The notes under the pieces were generated by a model, which saw only the letters and a program-made list of their open reading frames with translations, was not told the origin of the DNA and did no database searches. Shown here in pieces: positions 52,412 to 60,241 of a stretch of 60,948 bases of DNA; positions within the stretch are counted from its first letter, which is position 1, and each line of letters begins with the position of its first letter. The translations under genes were made by a program, and so were the position numbers. Source of the DNA: Candidatus Binatia bacterium (GTDB lineage: Bacteria; Desulfobacterota; Binatia; UBA9968); NCBI GenBank assembly GCA_036504975.1, contig DASXUF010000024.1, forward strand, positions 1 to 60,948. The letters run 5' to 3'.

Positions 52412-53197
52412 ATGAGCACCGACCCGCTTGTATTCGATAATCAGCCTGCACTTCGTCGGCCAGTATTGATCTTGGCTTTTGCCGGCTGGAGCGACGCCGG
52501 CGCGTCGGCGACCACTGCGGTGCGCTATCTGAGCGAGCAGTTGCTCGCGACAAAGTTCGCCGGCATCGATCCGGAAGAGTTCTACGACTTTTCCATTCAG
52601 CGTCCCCAGGTCCGGTTGGTCGAGGGACTGCAACGTGAGATCCACTGGCCCTCCTACGATTTCCATTACGGCGGCGGCATCGGCATCGAGCGCGATTTCG
52701 TGTTCGGGATCGGCGCCGAGCCGCATCTTCGCTGGCGCGCCTTCTGCGACACCGTTCTCCGGCTCGTGCGCGAATGCAAGATCGAGATGGTCGTCTCCCT
52801 CGGCGCCTACCTCGACGAGGTTCTCTACACGCGGCCGGTGCCGCTCACGGGATTTTCCTCGGACCTTAAATTGATGACCGAGTTAGACCTGCTGCCGTCG
52901 CGTTACCAAGGGCCGACCGGCATCGTGGGAATTTTAGGCGATGCCTGCCGGAAAAACGGGATTCCCAATATGAGCCTGTGGGCCACGCTGCCGCATTATC
53001 TCTCCGCGTCGCCGAACCCGCGCGGCGCGCTCGCGCTCGTGCTCCGGCTGGCGCAGTGGCTCGGGCTGCGCGTCGATACGGGTCCCCTGGAGCGGGCGGC
53101 GGCCGAGTTTCAGAACAAGGTCAACGAAGTCGTCAACAACGATCCCAACCTCTCAGCATTCATCCGGGAGCTTAAAAAGCGCGAGTTCGAGCAGTGA
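52412..53197 (+). CDS. PAC2-family protein
   Basis: The 261-residue protein has the PAC2 (proteasome assembly chaperone 2-like) pattern: RPVLILAFAGWSDAGASATT, LATKFAGIDPEEFYDFSIQR, PQVRLVEGLQREIHWPSYDF, MVVSLGAYLDEVLYTRPVPL and GILGDACRKNGIPNMSLWAT. Members occur widely in Actinobacteria and in some other bacteria. The bacterial role is not established, and linkage to a proteasome cannot be assumed here. The stop overlaps the start of the GT2 gene by 4 bp. Confidence 0.88.
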   Translation: MSTDPLVFDNQPALRRPVLILAFAGWSDAGASATTAVRYLSEQLLATKFAGIDPEEFYDFSIQRPQVRLVEGLQREIHWPSYDFHYGGGIGIERDFVFGIGAEPHLRWRAFCDTVLRLVRECKIEMVVSLGAYLDEVLYTRPVPLTGFSSDLKLMTELDLLPSRYQGPTGIVGILGDACRKNGIPNMSLWATLPHYLSASPNPRGALALVLRLAQWLGLRVDTGPLERAAAEFQNKVNEVVNNDPNLSAFIRELKKREFEQ

Positions 53198-53904
53198 AGC
53201 TCTCGGTCCTGATGCCCGTTTTCAACGAGGCGAAGACTCTCGAAGAGGCGATCCGGCGTGTGCAAGAAGTCGGCTTCCCTAAAGAAATCATCGCCGTCGA
53301 CGACGGCTCGACCGACGGCAGCCGCGACATTCTCGAGCGCATGGAGGCGGAAGCGAAGAAGAACGGCGCCTCTCCCAACGACTTCAAGGTGGTCCTCAAG
53401 CCGGTCAATCAGGGAAAAGGGGCCGCCATAAGAAGCGGGCTCGCCCATGTCACCGGCGACGTCGTGATCATTCAGGACGCGGACCTGGAGTACGAGCCGG
53501 GCGACTATGCGAATCTCCTGGAACCGATTCTCGCCGGCCGGGCCGACGTGGTGTACGGCACGCGCTTTTCCGGCGGCGGGCCTCATCGAGTGCTTTTCTT
53601 CTGGCACGATGTCGGCAACAAGCTCCTGACGCTCTTTTCCAATTCACTCACGAATCTCAACCTGACCGATATGGAGGTCGGATACAAAGCTTTTCGCGCC
53701 GAGGTCATCAAGGGCCTGAAACTCGAGTCCAACCGCTTCGGCTTTGAACCGGAGGTTACGATGAAGGTCGCTAAAAAGGGTTGCCGCGTGTACGAAGTTC
53801 CGATTTCCTACTATGGCCGCACCTACGCCGAAGGAAAGAAGATCACCTGGAAAGACGGCCTGGCGGCGGTGTACTGGTCGATACTCTACCGGCTGAAGGA
53901 CTGA
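53194..53904 (+). CDS. Family 2 glycosyltransferase, dolichol-phosphate mannose synthase-like
   Basis: The 236-residue GT2 enzyme begins MKLSVLMPVFNEAKTLEEAI and has VDDGSTDGSRD, LKPVNQGKGAAIRSGLA and the metal-binding DAD (IIQDADLEYEP). GTRFSGGGPHR, DMEVGYKAFRAEVI and FGFEPEVTMKVAKKGCRVYE follow. This DPM1/DPG-like form transfers a sugar from a nucleotide donor to a polyprenyl phosphate. There is no C-terminal membrane helix. The start is the GTG at 53194 coupled to the PAC2 stop. Confidence 0.92.
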   Translation: MKLSVLMPVFNEAKTLEEAIRRVQEVGFPKEIIAVDDGSTDGSRDILERMEAEAKKNGASPNDFKVVLKPVNQGKGAAIRSGLAHVTGDVVIIQDADLEYEPGDYANLLEPILAGRADVVYGTRFSGGGPHRVLFFWHDVGNKLLTLFSNSLTNLNLTDMEVGYKAFRAEVIKGLKLESNRFGFEPEVTMKVAKKGCRVYEVPISYYGRTYAEGKKITWKDGLAAVYWSILYRLKD

Positions 53905-53913
53905 TTGACGGCC

Positions 53914-54864
53914 CTATCCTCTAACACCCTCGCTCCACAGCTCTTCCATATAATCCCTCAGCGCCTCTTTCAGAGGAAACTGCGGCACGTAGCCCAGCTC
54001 GGCCTTCGATGTGCTCAGGTCGAGAGGAAACTTTGCGTGGCCATCGCCGCCTTCGTCGCCGATCACTTTGACCTCGGCTTGCGGTGACAGCGCGCGCGCG
54101 GCTTGCGCGAGGTCGGAAGCCGTCGTCACGGCGCCGCTGCCGGCATTGTAGATCCGTTGCTTCGGGTCCCGCGCCTTGCAAGCCAGCTCGACGGCGAGCG
54201 CGACGTCTTTGGCGTAGACATACTCGTTGGAAAAATAAATTTTCGCGTCGACGGCGAAAGGCTCGCCTTTGATAATTTTCAGCGCCAGGTCGCGCATCAC
54301 CATGCCGACGGTCGATCCGCCGACGTAATGGCCGCGGCCGAAGACGCCGGCGGGCCGAATGATGATCGTGTCGAGATTGTAGAGATGGGTGTAAGCATGA
54401 ACCAAATGCTCTGAGCAGGCTTTCGTCGTGGTGTAAAGATTGTGACCGCCGACCGGCGCGTCCTCACGGACCGGTCCCTGGTTGATTTTGTCCCGGTCGT
54501 ACACGCCGAAAGTGCTCACGTAGACGACGCGCTTCAGTCCCTGCAGCCGCGCCGCCTCCAGAACGTTGATGGTGCCGACGATATTGTTGGTCGCGCCGGT
54601 ATAGGAATTCTCCGCCACACGCTTGCCGATCAAGCCGGCGGTGTGGACCATGGTATCCACGTTGAATCGCTTGAGCGCCGCGAGCAATGCCGGCAAATCC
54701 CGAATGTCCGCGGCGACGACTTCCGCTCGATTCGGGCCGACGATCCTGTCGATGTATTGCCGGTTGGGGGATAAATCATAGATCACGACTTTGCTTCCAT
54801 CGTCCGCCATCCGTTTCGCGAAGTGACAACCGATCAATCCGCCGCCGGTTACCAAAACGTTCAT
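53914..54864 (-). CDS. NAD-dependent epimerase/dehydratase (extended SDR)
   Basis: The 316-residue protein starts MNVLVTGGGLIGCHFAKRMA, with the TGGxxxG motif, and has ADIRDLPALL, HTAGLIGKRVAEN, VYVSTFGVYDRDK and the catalytic pair in NLYTTTKACSEHLV (YxxxK). It ends in a substrate domain (IIRPAGVFGRGHYVGG). It is typical of nucleotide-sugar epimerases, but the substrate is not clear. A strong AAGGAGG precedes the ATG. It converges with the GT2 gene with 9 bases between stops; a shared sugar pathway is possible. Confidence 0.9.
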   Translation of the reverse strand: MNVLVTGGGLIGCHFAKRMADDGSKVVIYDLSPNRQYIDRIVGPNRAEVVAADIRDLPALLAALKRFNVDTMVHTAGLIGKRVAENSYTGATNNIVGTINVLEAARLQGLKRVVYVSTFGVYDRDKINQGPVREDAPVGGHNLYTTTKACSEHLVHAYTHLYNLDTIIIRPAGVFGRGHYVGGSTVGMVMRDLALKIIKGEPFAVDAKIYFSNEYVYAKDVALAVELACKARDPKQRIYNAGSGAVTTASDLAQAARALSPQAEVKVIGDEGGDGHAKFPLDLSTSKAELGYVPQFPLKEALRDYMEELWSEGVRG

Positions 54865-54990
54865 AGCAGCGCGCCTCCTTACTCATCCGGTTTAGGCCAG
54901 ATTAAGGACCGTGTCAATCAAAGTAAAAACTCTCTTGCCTTTCGCAGCCGTTAAGGCTAATTTTTATCGCCTGACGAAAGGAGATCAGCC

Positions 54991-56031
54991 ATGGCGACGA
55001 TGCGAAAGAGCGTGATGACTTTTGCCAGCTTGATCGTGCTCGTTTTAGGCGTTCAGATTTCCACCGCGAAGGCGCAGATGCCGAAAGTCAAGGTCGGAAG
55101 GACGATAGGTGGAAGCGGCTTTCACATTCCCTCCTATATCGCGGTGGATAAGGGCCTGCTCAAGGCGGAGGGCCTCGACGCCGAATTCATCGCGGCGCAG
55201 GCGGGCGTCCTGGTCAGGGCCGCTATCGCAAAGGAGATCGAGTTCGTCCCGATACCGGGAGGCGGCTCCGAGGCGATGCTCAAGGGGGCACCGCTCGCTT
55301 TCCTCGTCGGGGAATCGCTGGTCTCCCAGTGGACGATCACCACGACGCCGGACATCAAGCGGGTGGAAGATCTCAAAGGGAAAACCATAGGGCTCGAGAG
55401 GCCGGGCCAGGCGGCTTACACCGAGGCTGTCGTCGTGCTCGGCAAATTCTTCAAGATGGAGCCCGGCAAGGACTATAAGGTCATCACCTTCAATGCCGAG
55501 ACCGACCGGGTGGCCGCGCTGATCAACAAATCGATTCAAGGCGCGATACTATCTTTTCCCCACGCCGCCAGGGCGGAAAAAGAGGGAATGAAGATTCTCG
55601 TCAAGACGGGAGACTACATCCCGAGGCTGGGAGGCACTTTTATCGCGCACAAGGACTTCGTCAAGGAGAAGCGCGACGTGGCCAAGAGGTTTATACGCGG
55701 GATGGTGAAGGCAAACGATTATGTGAAGACCAACAAGAAGGGAACGCTGGAAATTATTCAGAAATATTTCGAGGTCAAAGACGCGGCGCTGGCCGAGGGA
55801 ATCTATAATCAGGTGCAGAATGCCTTTGGACCGGAAATCCCGCACGATCTGCTCAAGGAGCTCTTCGAGTCGAGGACGACGCCCGAGCTTGGCTGGCCCG
55901 CCGGCAAGCCCTTGCCGGACATCGAACAGTTCGTGGAACGTGATCTACTGAATGAAGTTCTAAAGGAGATGGAAAAGCTCGGCCCGCCGGCCAAAACTCC
56001 GCCGGCGAAAGCCCCGGCTAAAAAGTCTTAG
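54991..56031 (+). CDS. TauA/SsuA/NMT1-like ABC solute-binding protein
   Basis: The 346-residue protein has a signal peptide (VMTFASLIVLVLGVQISTAKAQ) and the NMT1/TauA pattern: VKVGRTIGGSGFHIPSYIAV, DKGLLKAEGLDAEFIAAQAG, VPIPGGGSEAMLKGAPLAFL, VEDLKGKTIGLERPGQAAYT. It ends in a Pro/Ala/Lys-rich tail. It would feed a nitrate/sulfonate/taurine-class ABC importer. Two permeases of that class lie 3.4 kb away on the other strand, and the ATPase was not seen. GGAGATC precedes the ATG. Confidence 0.9.
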   Translation: MATMRKSVMTFASLIVLVLGVQISTAKAQMPKVKVGRTIGGSGFHIPSYIAVDKGLLKAEGLDAEFIAAQAGVLVRAAIAKEIEFVPIPGGGSEAMLKGAPLAFLVGESLVSQWTITTTPDIKRVEDLKGKTIGLERPGQAAYTEAVVVLGKFFKMEPGKDYKVITFNAETDRVAALINKSIQGAILSFPHAARAEKEGMKILVKTGDYIPRLGGTFIAHKDFVKEKRDVAKRFIRGMVKANDYVKTNKKGTLEIIQKYFEVKDAALAEGIYNQVQNAFGPEIPHDLLKELFESRTTPELGWPAGKPLPDIEQFVERDLLNEVLKEMEKLGPPAKTPPAKAPAKKS

Positions 56032-56076
56032 CCGGTGTCTTGCCAGGCCGGAGGGTAATCGATAAAAGGTAGTACC

Positions 56077-58248
56077 GTGAAGGCGATCACGCACAGAGAC
56101 GAAATCCACCGGGACGCGCGCTACGATCCCCTGGCTTCCGCATTGCTCGACACGGAAGAGCTCCAGAGGCTCGGCCGAGTCTACCAGTTGGGTTACGCTC
56201 ATCTCGTCTTCCGCGGCGGCACGCACACGCGCCTCAGCCATGCGTTGGGCGCGGCCCACGTCGCCGGGCAAATCGTCGGACAATTGCGCCGGAACTATTA
56301 CGAGGCGGACGAATTGCCCGTGGGCGCCGTCGCCGTCAAGGATTTTCTTCCGGGTCTCGAGGACAAACCGCTCGATCTCAGATGGGATGCGCTCGAACAC
56401 CTCGTCCGCTGGGCGGCGCTCCTCTACGGCGTCGGCCACATTCCCGCGGGCGATACCCTCGAGGACACGGTCGAGGGGATTTACCGCAAGCGCGGCGATC
56501 TCGCTTCTCCTCGCGTCGCTTACCTGTGGCACGAAACCGCGCCCGGCCGCGACTCGGAAATCCGGGCGGTTTTTCGCCGCGCCGATCTCTTGCCGCCTTC
56601 CTTTCCGGCTCTGGGAATCACCGGGGAGGCCGCTTGGAAAACGGTCTTGTTGATCTGTCTCTACAAAGAAAGCGAGGCAGGAGAGAAGAGCTTCGAAGAG
56701 ATGTTGGCGGAAGAAAAAAGAGATGCCGAGCCGTTTGTGAGGGTCGTGAGACAGGCTTTGTCGGACACTCAGCGGCGGGTCTTTTTCCCGTATATGGCCG
56801 ATATCGTGGGCAACGCCATCTGCGCGGACCTTTTGGATAATGTCCAGCGCGATTCGGCCAACGTCGGTCTCGAAGTTTCCCGGGCCGTCGGCATCCTGTC
56901 GCGGTTTTTCATCGGGCGGAACGATCGGGGGGCGTGCCGGATGGCGCTGGCGCTCGCGGATGGAAAGGGACGCTCCCGCTCGGACACGGCGGCCGCCATC
57001 GAGCTGCTCCACCAGCGCTTTCGCTGCGCCGAGATCATCTATCACCATAAAACAAAAATCGCCGCTTCCGCCATGCTCGCGAAGGCTTTTATCCTGATCG
57101 GCAAACCGGAGGAAGTCGGCTCGCCGCGAAGGCAGCTCGATATCGAGGAGATCGCCGAGCTCGCGGCCAAGCTCGCGCGCGCCGGCCAAAGCGAAGCCGT
57201 CGCCGAGCTTAAGAAGGAATGCCTCCCCAACGGCCTGCTCGACGCGGGGATCGGCGACGAGACGCTGCTCCTGTGGCTGCAGCAGTCCGCGTGGGAAAAG
57301 ATCGAGCGCGCGGCAAAGCAAAGCGACAAGGAGACCGTGGAAAAATGTCTTCGCGGAATAGCGCTGCTCCAGGCGCTGGCGCGGCGGAAGCTCTATAAGG
57401 TGGCCGCCTCGATCGACCGCGACGAGGTCGAGAGGCTCAGCCCCGGCAGCAAACAAGACGCCCCGGTGGACCGGCGCATCGCCCTGGTGCTGCAAGAGTT
57501 GCGCAAAGACAGCGCCACGCGGTCGAGAATCGAGCGGGAGCTGGCCCAGGCCGCCGGCTGGCCGGAAGACAGTTTGCTCTTGTATGTTCCCGACCGTAAC
57601 GGCAAGGCGAGCGGCATTGAGACCGCCGTGCTCGACAAAGGAGACATGCTGACCCTCGGCGCGCACTCGGTGGTCGCGCATGAGATCGCTCAACTGAACG
57701 ACAGCTACAAAGCGCTTTGGAAAATCACCGTGCTCGCGCACCCCAGATACCGCGACGACGTCGTCGGCCTTTCCAAGGCGCTCGACGCGTTGATCGCGGA
57801 ATTGTGCCCGGGCGCGCGGGAAAATTATTCCACGACGGTGGCGCTGCGAGACATCGCCTGGTTTCCCTACATCGCGCCGCGCTATCGTCCCGCCGCCGAG
57901 GAATACCGCGGCCTGATCGCGCCGGAGGCGCCGGACTGGAAGCGCTTCGACGACGCCGCTCGCACGGTCGAGGGCACGATGAGCTCCCGCGAGCACGCCG
58001 ACCGGGCTTTTCTCCTGTCGACGGCCGACGATCCGGCGGCCGCCTTCGAGGCCGTCAAAAGCGAGTTCGTCGAAGCCGGCTCGCTTTTGGTCCGGATGAC
58101 AACATTGCAGAACGAAATTGTCGTCGAGAGCATCGCCGGCGTCGACGAGCTGGAGCATCGCCGGACGATTCTTAACCGAATACTTGCCAACCTGTTGCCC
58201 AAGGACGCTCGGACGGAGAGCGGGACGCGGCGTCGCAGGACAAAATAG
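56077..58248 (+). CDS. Large HD-superfamily protein with a degenerate HD dyad
   Basis: The 723-residue protein has an N-terminal dNTPase/SAMHD1-like HD region: LDTEELQRLGRVYQLGYAHL, GGTHTRLSHALGAAHVAG (first His, 50/55), then ALLYGVGHIPAGDTLED where ALLHDIGHGPFSHTFE-like sequence is expected, and ICADLLDNVQRDSANVGLEV (Asp251/254). The central HD pair is Tyr117-Gly118, so two metal ligands are lost while the flanking frame is kept. The remaining 450 residues are helical with no family I recognise. The start is GTG 56077 behind AAAGGT. The stop is 160 bases before an ImmA-like gene on the same strand. Confidence 0.8.
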   Translation: MKAITHRDEIHRDARYDPLASALLDTEELQRLGRVYQLGYAHLVFRGGTHTRLSHALGAAHVAGQIVGQLRRNYYEADELPVGAVAVKDFLPGLEDKPLDLRWDALEHLVRWAALLYGVGHIPAGDTLEDTVEGIYRKRGDLASPRVAYLWHETAPGRDSEIRAVFRRADLLPPSFPALGITGEAAWKTVLLICLYKESEAGEKSFEEMLAEEKRDAEPFVRVVRQALSDTQRRVFFPYMADIVGNAICADLLDNVQRDSANVGLEVSRAVGILSRFFIGRNDRGACRMALALADGKGRSRSDTAAAIELLHQRFRCAEIIYHHKTKIAASAMLAKAFILIGKPEEVGSPRRQLDIEEIAELAAKLARAGQSEAVAELKKECLPNGLLDAGIGDETLLLWLQQSAWEKIERAAKQSDKETVEKCLRGIALLQALARRKLYKVAASIDRDEVERLSPGSKQDAPVDRRIALVLQELRKDSATRSRIERELAQAAGWPEDSLLLYVPDRNGKASGIETAVLDKGDMLTLGAHSVVAHEIAQLNDSYKALWKITVLAHPRYRDDVVGLSKALDALIAELCPGARENYSTTVALRDIAWFPYIAPRYRPAAEEYRGLIAPEAPDWKRFDDAARTVEGTMSSREHADRAFLLSTADDPAAAFEAVKSEFVEAGSLLVRMTTLQNEIVVESIAGVDELEHRRTILNRILANLLPKDARTESGTRRRRTK

Positions 58249-58290
58249 CCGACCCCGCCGGAGCGTCTGGTTTAGATCGACGGAGCCCTT

Positions 58291-58376
58291 CGTTCACCCT
58301 TCGACAAGCTCAGGGCGAACGGATCGGAAGAAACGTTCAAGATTTACCGTTCGTGCTGAGCGTGTCGAAGCACGAA
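58291..58376. repeat. Paired TTCGACAAGCTCAGG / CTGAGCGTGTCGAAG repeat
   Basis: The 159-bp gap between the HD and ImmA-like genes contains cgttcacccttcgacaagct and cagggcgaacgg, then cgttcgtgctgagcgtgtcg facing it. It is one of the clearest copies of the dispersed family. It could separate or terminate transcription between the two genes. Confidence 0.7.
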
Positions 58377-58407
58377 ATCGGCCGCCTGTTAGATCTCAGC
58401 GATAAAT

Positions 58408-59301
58408 ATGCCGTCGCGAAATATCCAGTCCCGGATTCGGATCGCGAGCGCAGCCCGGGAACAGCTCGGCATCCTCGAACGCTCGCATGACGGTTTTTTT
58501 CGCGACGTTCCCGTCAACGTTTCCCACATTGCCGCGGCGCTCGGCATCGCGGTGCGCCGCGATCGCAGGCTCGGCGAACGCGCCCGTTTGGAAATGATCC
58601 GGAGCCACGGCAGACTATCCGCCGTCGTGACGCTCCAGGAAAAACTTCCCCTGCCCGAAGCGCGCTTCGCGCTGGCGCACGAGATCGGCCATTTTCTTTT
58701 GCTGACCGATCGGCCCGGTGAGGCCGCCGGCATGACCGTGGCCGACCGGGAAATTTTCGCCAACACCTTTGCCGCCGAGCTGTCGATCCCGCGCGCGCGG
58801 CGGGACGAACTCCGGGCGCGCTTTCGCGCCGCGCGTGATCCGCGCGGCCTGATCGCGCTCACGTCTCAGCTTGGCGTTGCGGTGAGCATCTTGCTCCGCT
58901 TCGCGAGCGAGACTGCCGACTGGTTCAAAGACCTTCCGTTTCTCTGGCTGCGCGTCAAAAACGTGCCCAACGAGTACACCGGGAAGGACCGGCGCTTGAG
59001 AATCGTGAGCGCACATTACGACCGGCGGCGCTATTATGTTCCGGTCAATCAGAGTCTCTTCAGAGTGACGGCGGACGCCTGGCTGGCGAATCTGCCTATC
59101 GCGGAGGTCGTGCGCGCAGCGGGGACGGTTACTATTTTTTTCAGGACTGACGGCGGCGCCGCCAAGTTTGCCAAGGCGTCGGCGCCGGCGGCGCTCGCCG
59201 CCGTGCGCCTGCAACCGAGCGCGGAGGATTTGGCGTCGTACTACCTCATCTCGGCGGAGCTTTCAAACAAAGCGGAGGCTGGATTCCCGCTTCGGCCCTA
59301 G
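58408..59301 (+). CDS. ImmA/IrrE-type zinc metallopeptidase
   Basis: The 297-residue protein has the gluzincin motif H91-E-I-G-H95 in RFALAHEIGHFLLL and the third ligand Glu115 in REIFANTFAAELSIPR, the IrrE/ImmA signature. The N-terminal segment (VNVSHIAAALGIAV) is a short helix-turn-helix-like prelude common in the family. The C-terminal 150 residues (FLWLRVKNVPNEYTGKDRRL, AHYDRRRYYVPVNQSLFRVT) form an extra domain I do not recognise. ImmA-type enzymes cleave repressors to induce mobile elements or stress genes, but no XRE repressor partner is adjacent. No good ribosome site precedes the ATG. Confidence 0.85.
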   Translation: MPSRNIQSRIRIASAAREQLGILERSHDGFFRDVPVNVSHIAAALGIAVRRDRRLGERARLEMIRSHGRLSAVVTLQEKLPLPEARFALAHEIGHFLLLTDRPGEAAGMTVADREIFANTFAAELSIPRARRDELRARFRAARDPRGLIALTSQLGVAVSILLRFASETADWFKDLPFLWLRVKNVPNEYTGKDRRLRIVSAHYDRRRYYVPVNQSLFRVTADAWLANLPIAEVVRAAGTVTIFFRTDGGAAKFAKASAPAALAAVRLQPSAEDLASYYLISAELSNKAEAGFPLRP

Positions 59302-59443
59302 CAGGGTTCTGAAAAAAAGCCACTCGTGCTTCGAGAGCCTCAGCACGAACGGAATTCTCCGATGATTTAAATCCATCCTCCGTTCGTCCTGAGTTTTGTC
59401 GAAGGATGAACGGAGTTTTTCAACAACCTGCTACACTGCACTA
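59298..59443. repeat. 146-bp imperfect palindrome spanning the gap between convergent genes
   Basis: The left end reads ctagcagggttctgaaaaaa. The right end in reverse complement reads ctagtgcagtgtagcaggtt followed by gttgaaaaac, so AGCAGG-TT-TGAAAAA is shared. Inner arms are cgtgcttcgagagcctcagc and cgttcgtcctgagttttgtc. Both outer ctag ends provide the TAG stop codons of the flanking convergent genes. The right terminus resembles the right end of the MITE at 16396-16538. It probably also works as a bidirectional terminator. Confidence 0.7.
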
Positions 59444-60241
59444 GAACGTCTTTGCCTCTTCCGGACGCCAGCGGCTGAGCCTGGATTCCGCCATCTTCAC
59501 CAGGTGCGTGAGAATCAGCGAGAGACCCATAAAGATAGTCACTCCCACGAAAACGACGTCCACTTTATAGTTGGTCGCGGCGCTGGCGATCATGAAGCCC
59601 AGCCCTTTGCTGGCGCCGAAAAACTCGCCCACGACCACGCCGAGGAGCGCCCTGCCAATCGCCAAACGCAAGCCGGCGACGATGTAAGGGACGGAGTTGG
59701 GCAGGACCACGACCTTCATCGTCTGCCACTCGTTGGCGCCGAACGATCTCACCACGTTGACCAGAACGCGATCGACGTTCTTCACCCCCTCATACGTATT
59801 GATGAGAAGCGGGAAGACCGCGCCGACAAAGACGATCATGATCTTCGACCATACCCCGATGCCCAGCCAGAGAATGAGCAGGGGCAGAAAAACAAGCCTC
59901 GGCGTTGCGTTGAATGCGGTTACGAAAGGATCGAACATGGCGTCGATGGTTTTCGATCTGCCCATGATGAGTCCCAACGGCAGGCCGACCACGATGGCCA
60001 TCCCGAGCCCGACCAGGAACTCTACGGCGCTGATATAAATGTGGCTCTGGATCTCATTCGCGACGAATAACCTGTGGAAGGCCTGCACCACCTCGACGGG
60101 CGTGGTGAAGAAGAGAGATAACCCACGCGGAAGAGGCAAAATGGCGGGCAGCGATTGCCAGGCGAGAATCAGCAAAAGGATGAAGCCGGCGCCCAGAATC
60201 GGCTGCTCTTTTTCCCTATAAAAGCTCGCCAGCGCGCTCAT
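59441..60241 (-). CDS. ABC transporter permease, TauC/SsuC-like
   Basis: The 266-residue permease has about six helices. It carries the EAA-type loop NVVRSFGANEWQTMKVVVLP, NSVPYIVAGLRLAIGRALLG and VVVGEFFGASKGLGFMI, typical of BPD_transp_1 permeases for nitrate, sulfonate or taurine. The stop shares its ctag with the palindromic repeat. Its start overlaps the stop of the next permease by 4 bp, so the two form one transcript and probably a heterodimer. Confidence 0.92.
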   Translation of the reverse strand: MSALASFYREKEQPILGAGFILLLILAWQSLPAILPLPRGLSLFFTTPVEVVQAFHRLFVANEIQSHIYISAVEFLVGLGMAIVVGLPLGLIMGRSKTIDAMFDPFVTAFNATPRLVFLPLLILWLGIGVWSKIMIVFVGAVFPLLINTYEGVKNVDRVLVNVVRSFGANEWQTMKVVVLPNSVPYIVAGLRLAIGRALLGVVVGEFFGASKGLGFMIASAATNYKVDVVFVGVTIFMGLSLILTHLVKMAESRLSRWRPEEAKTF

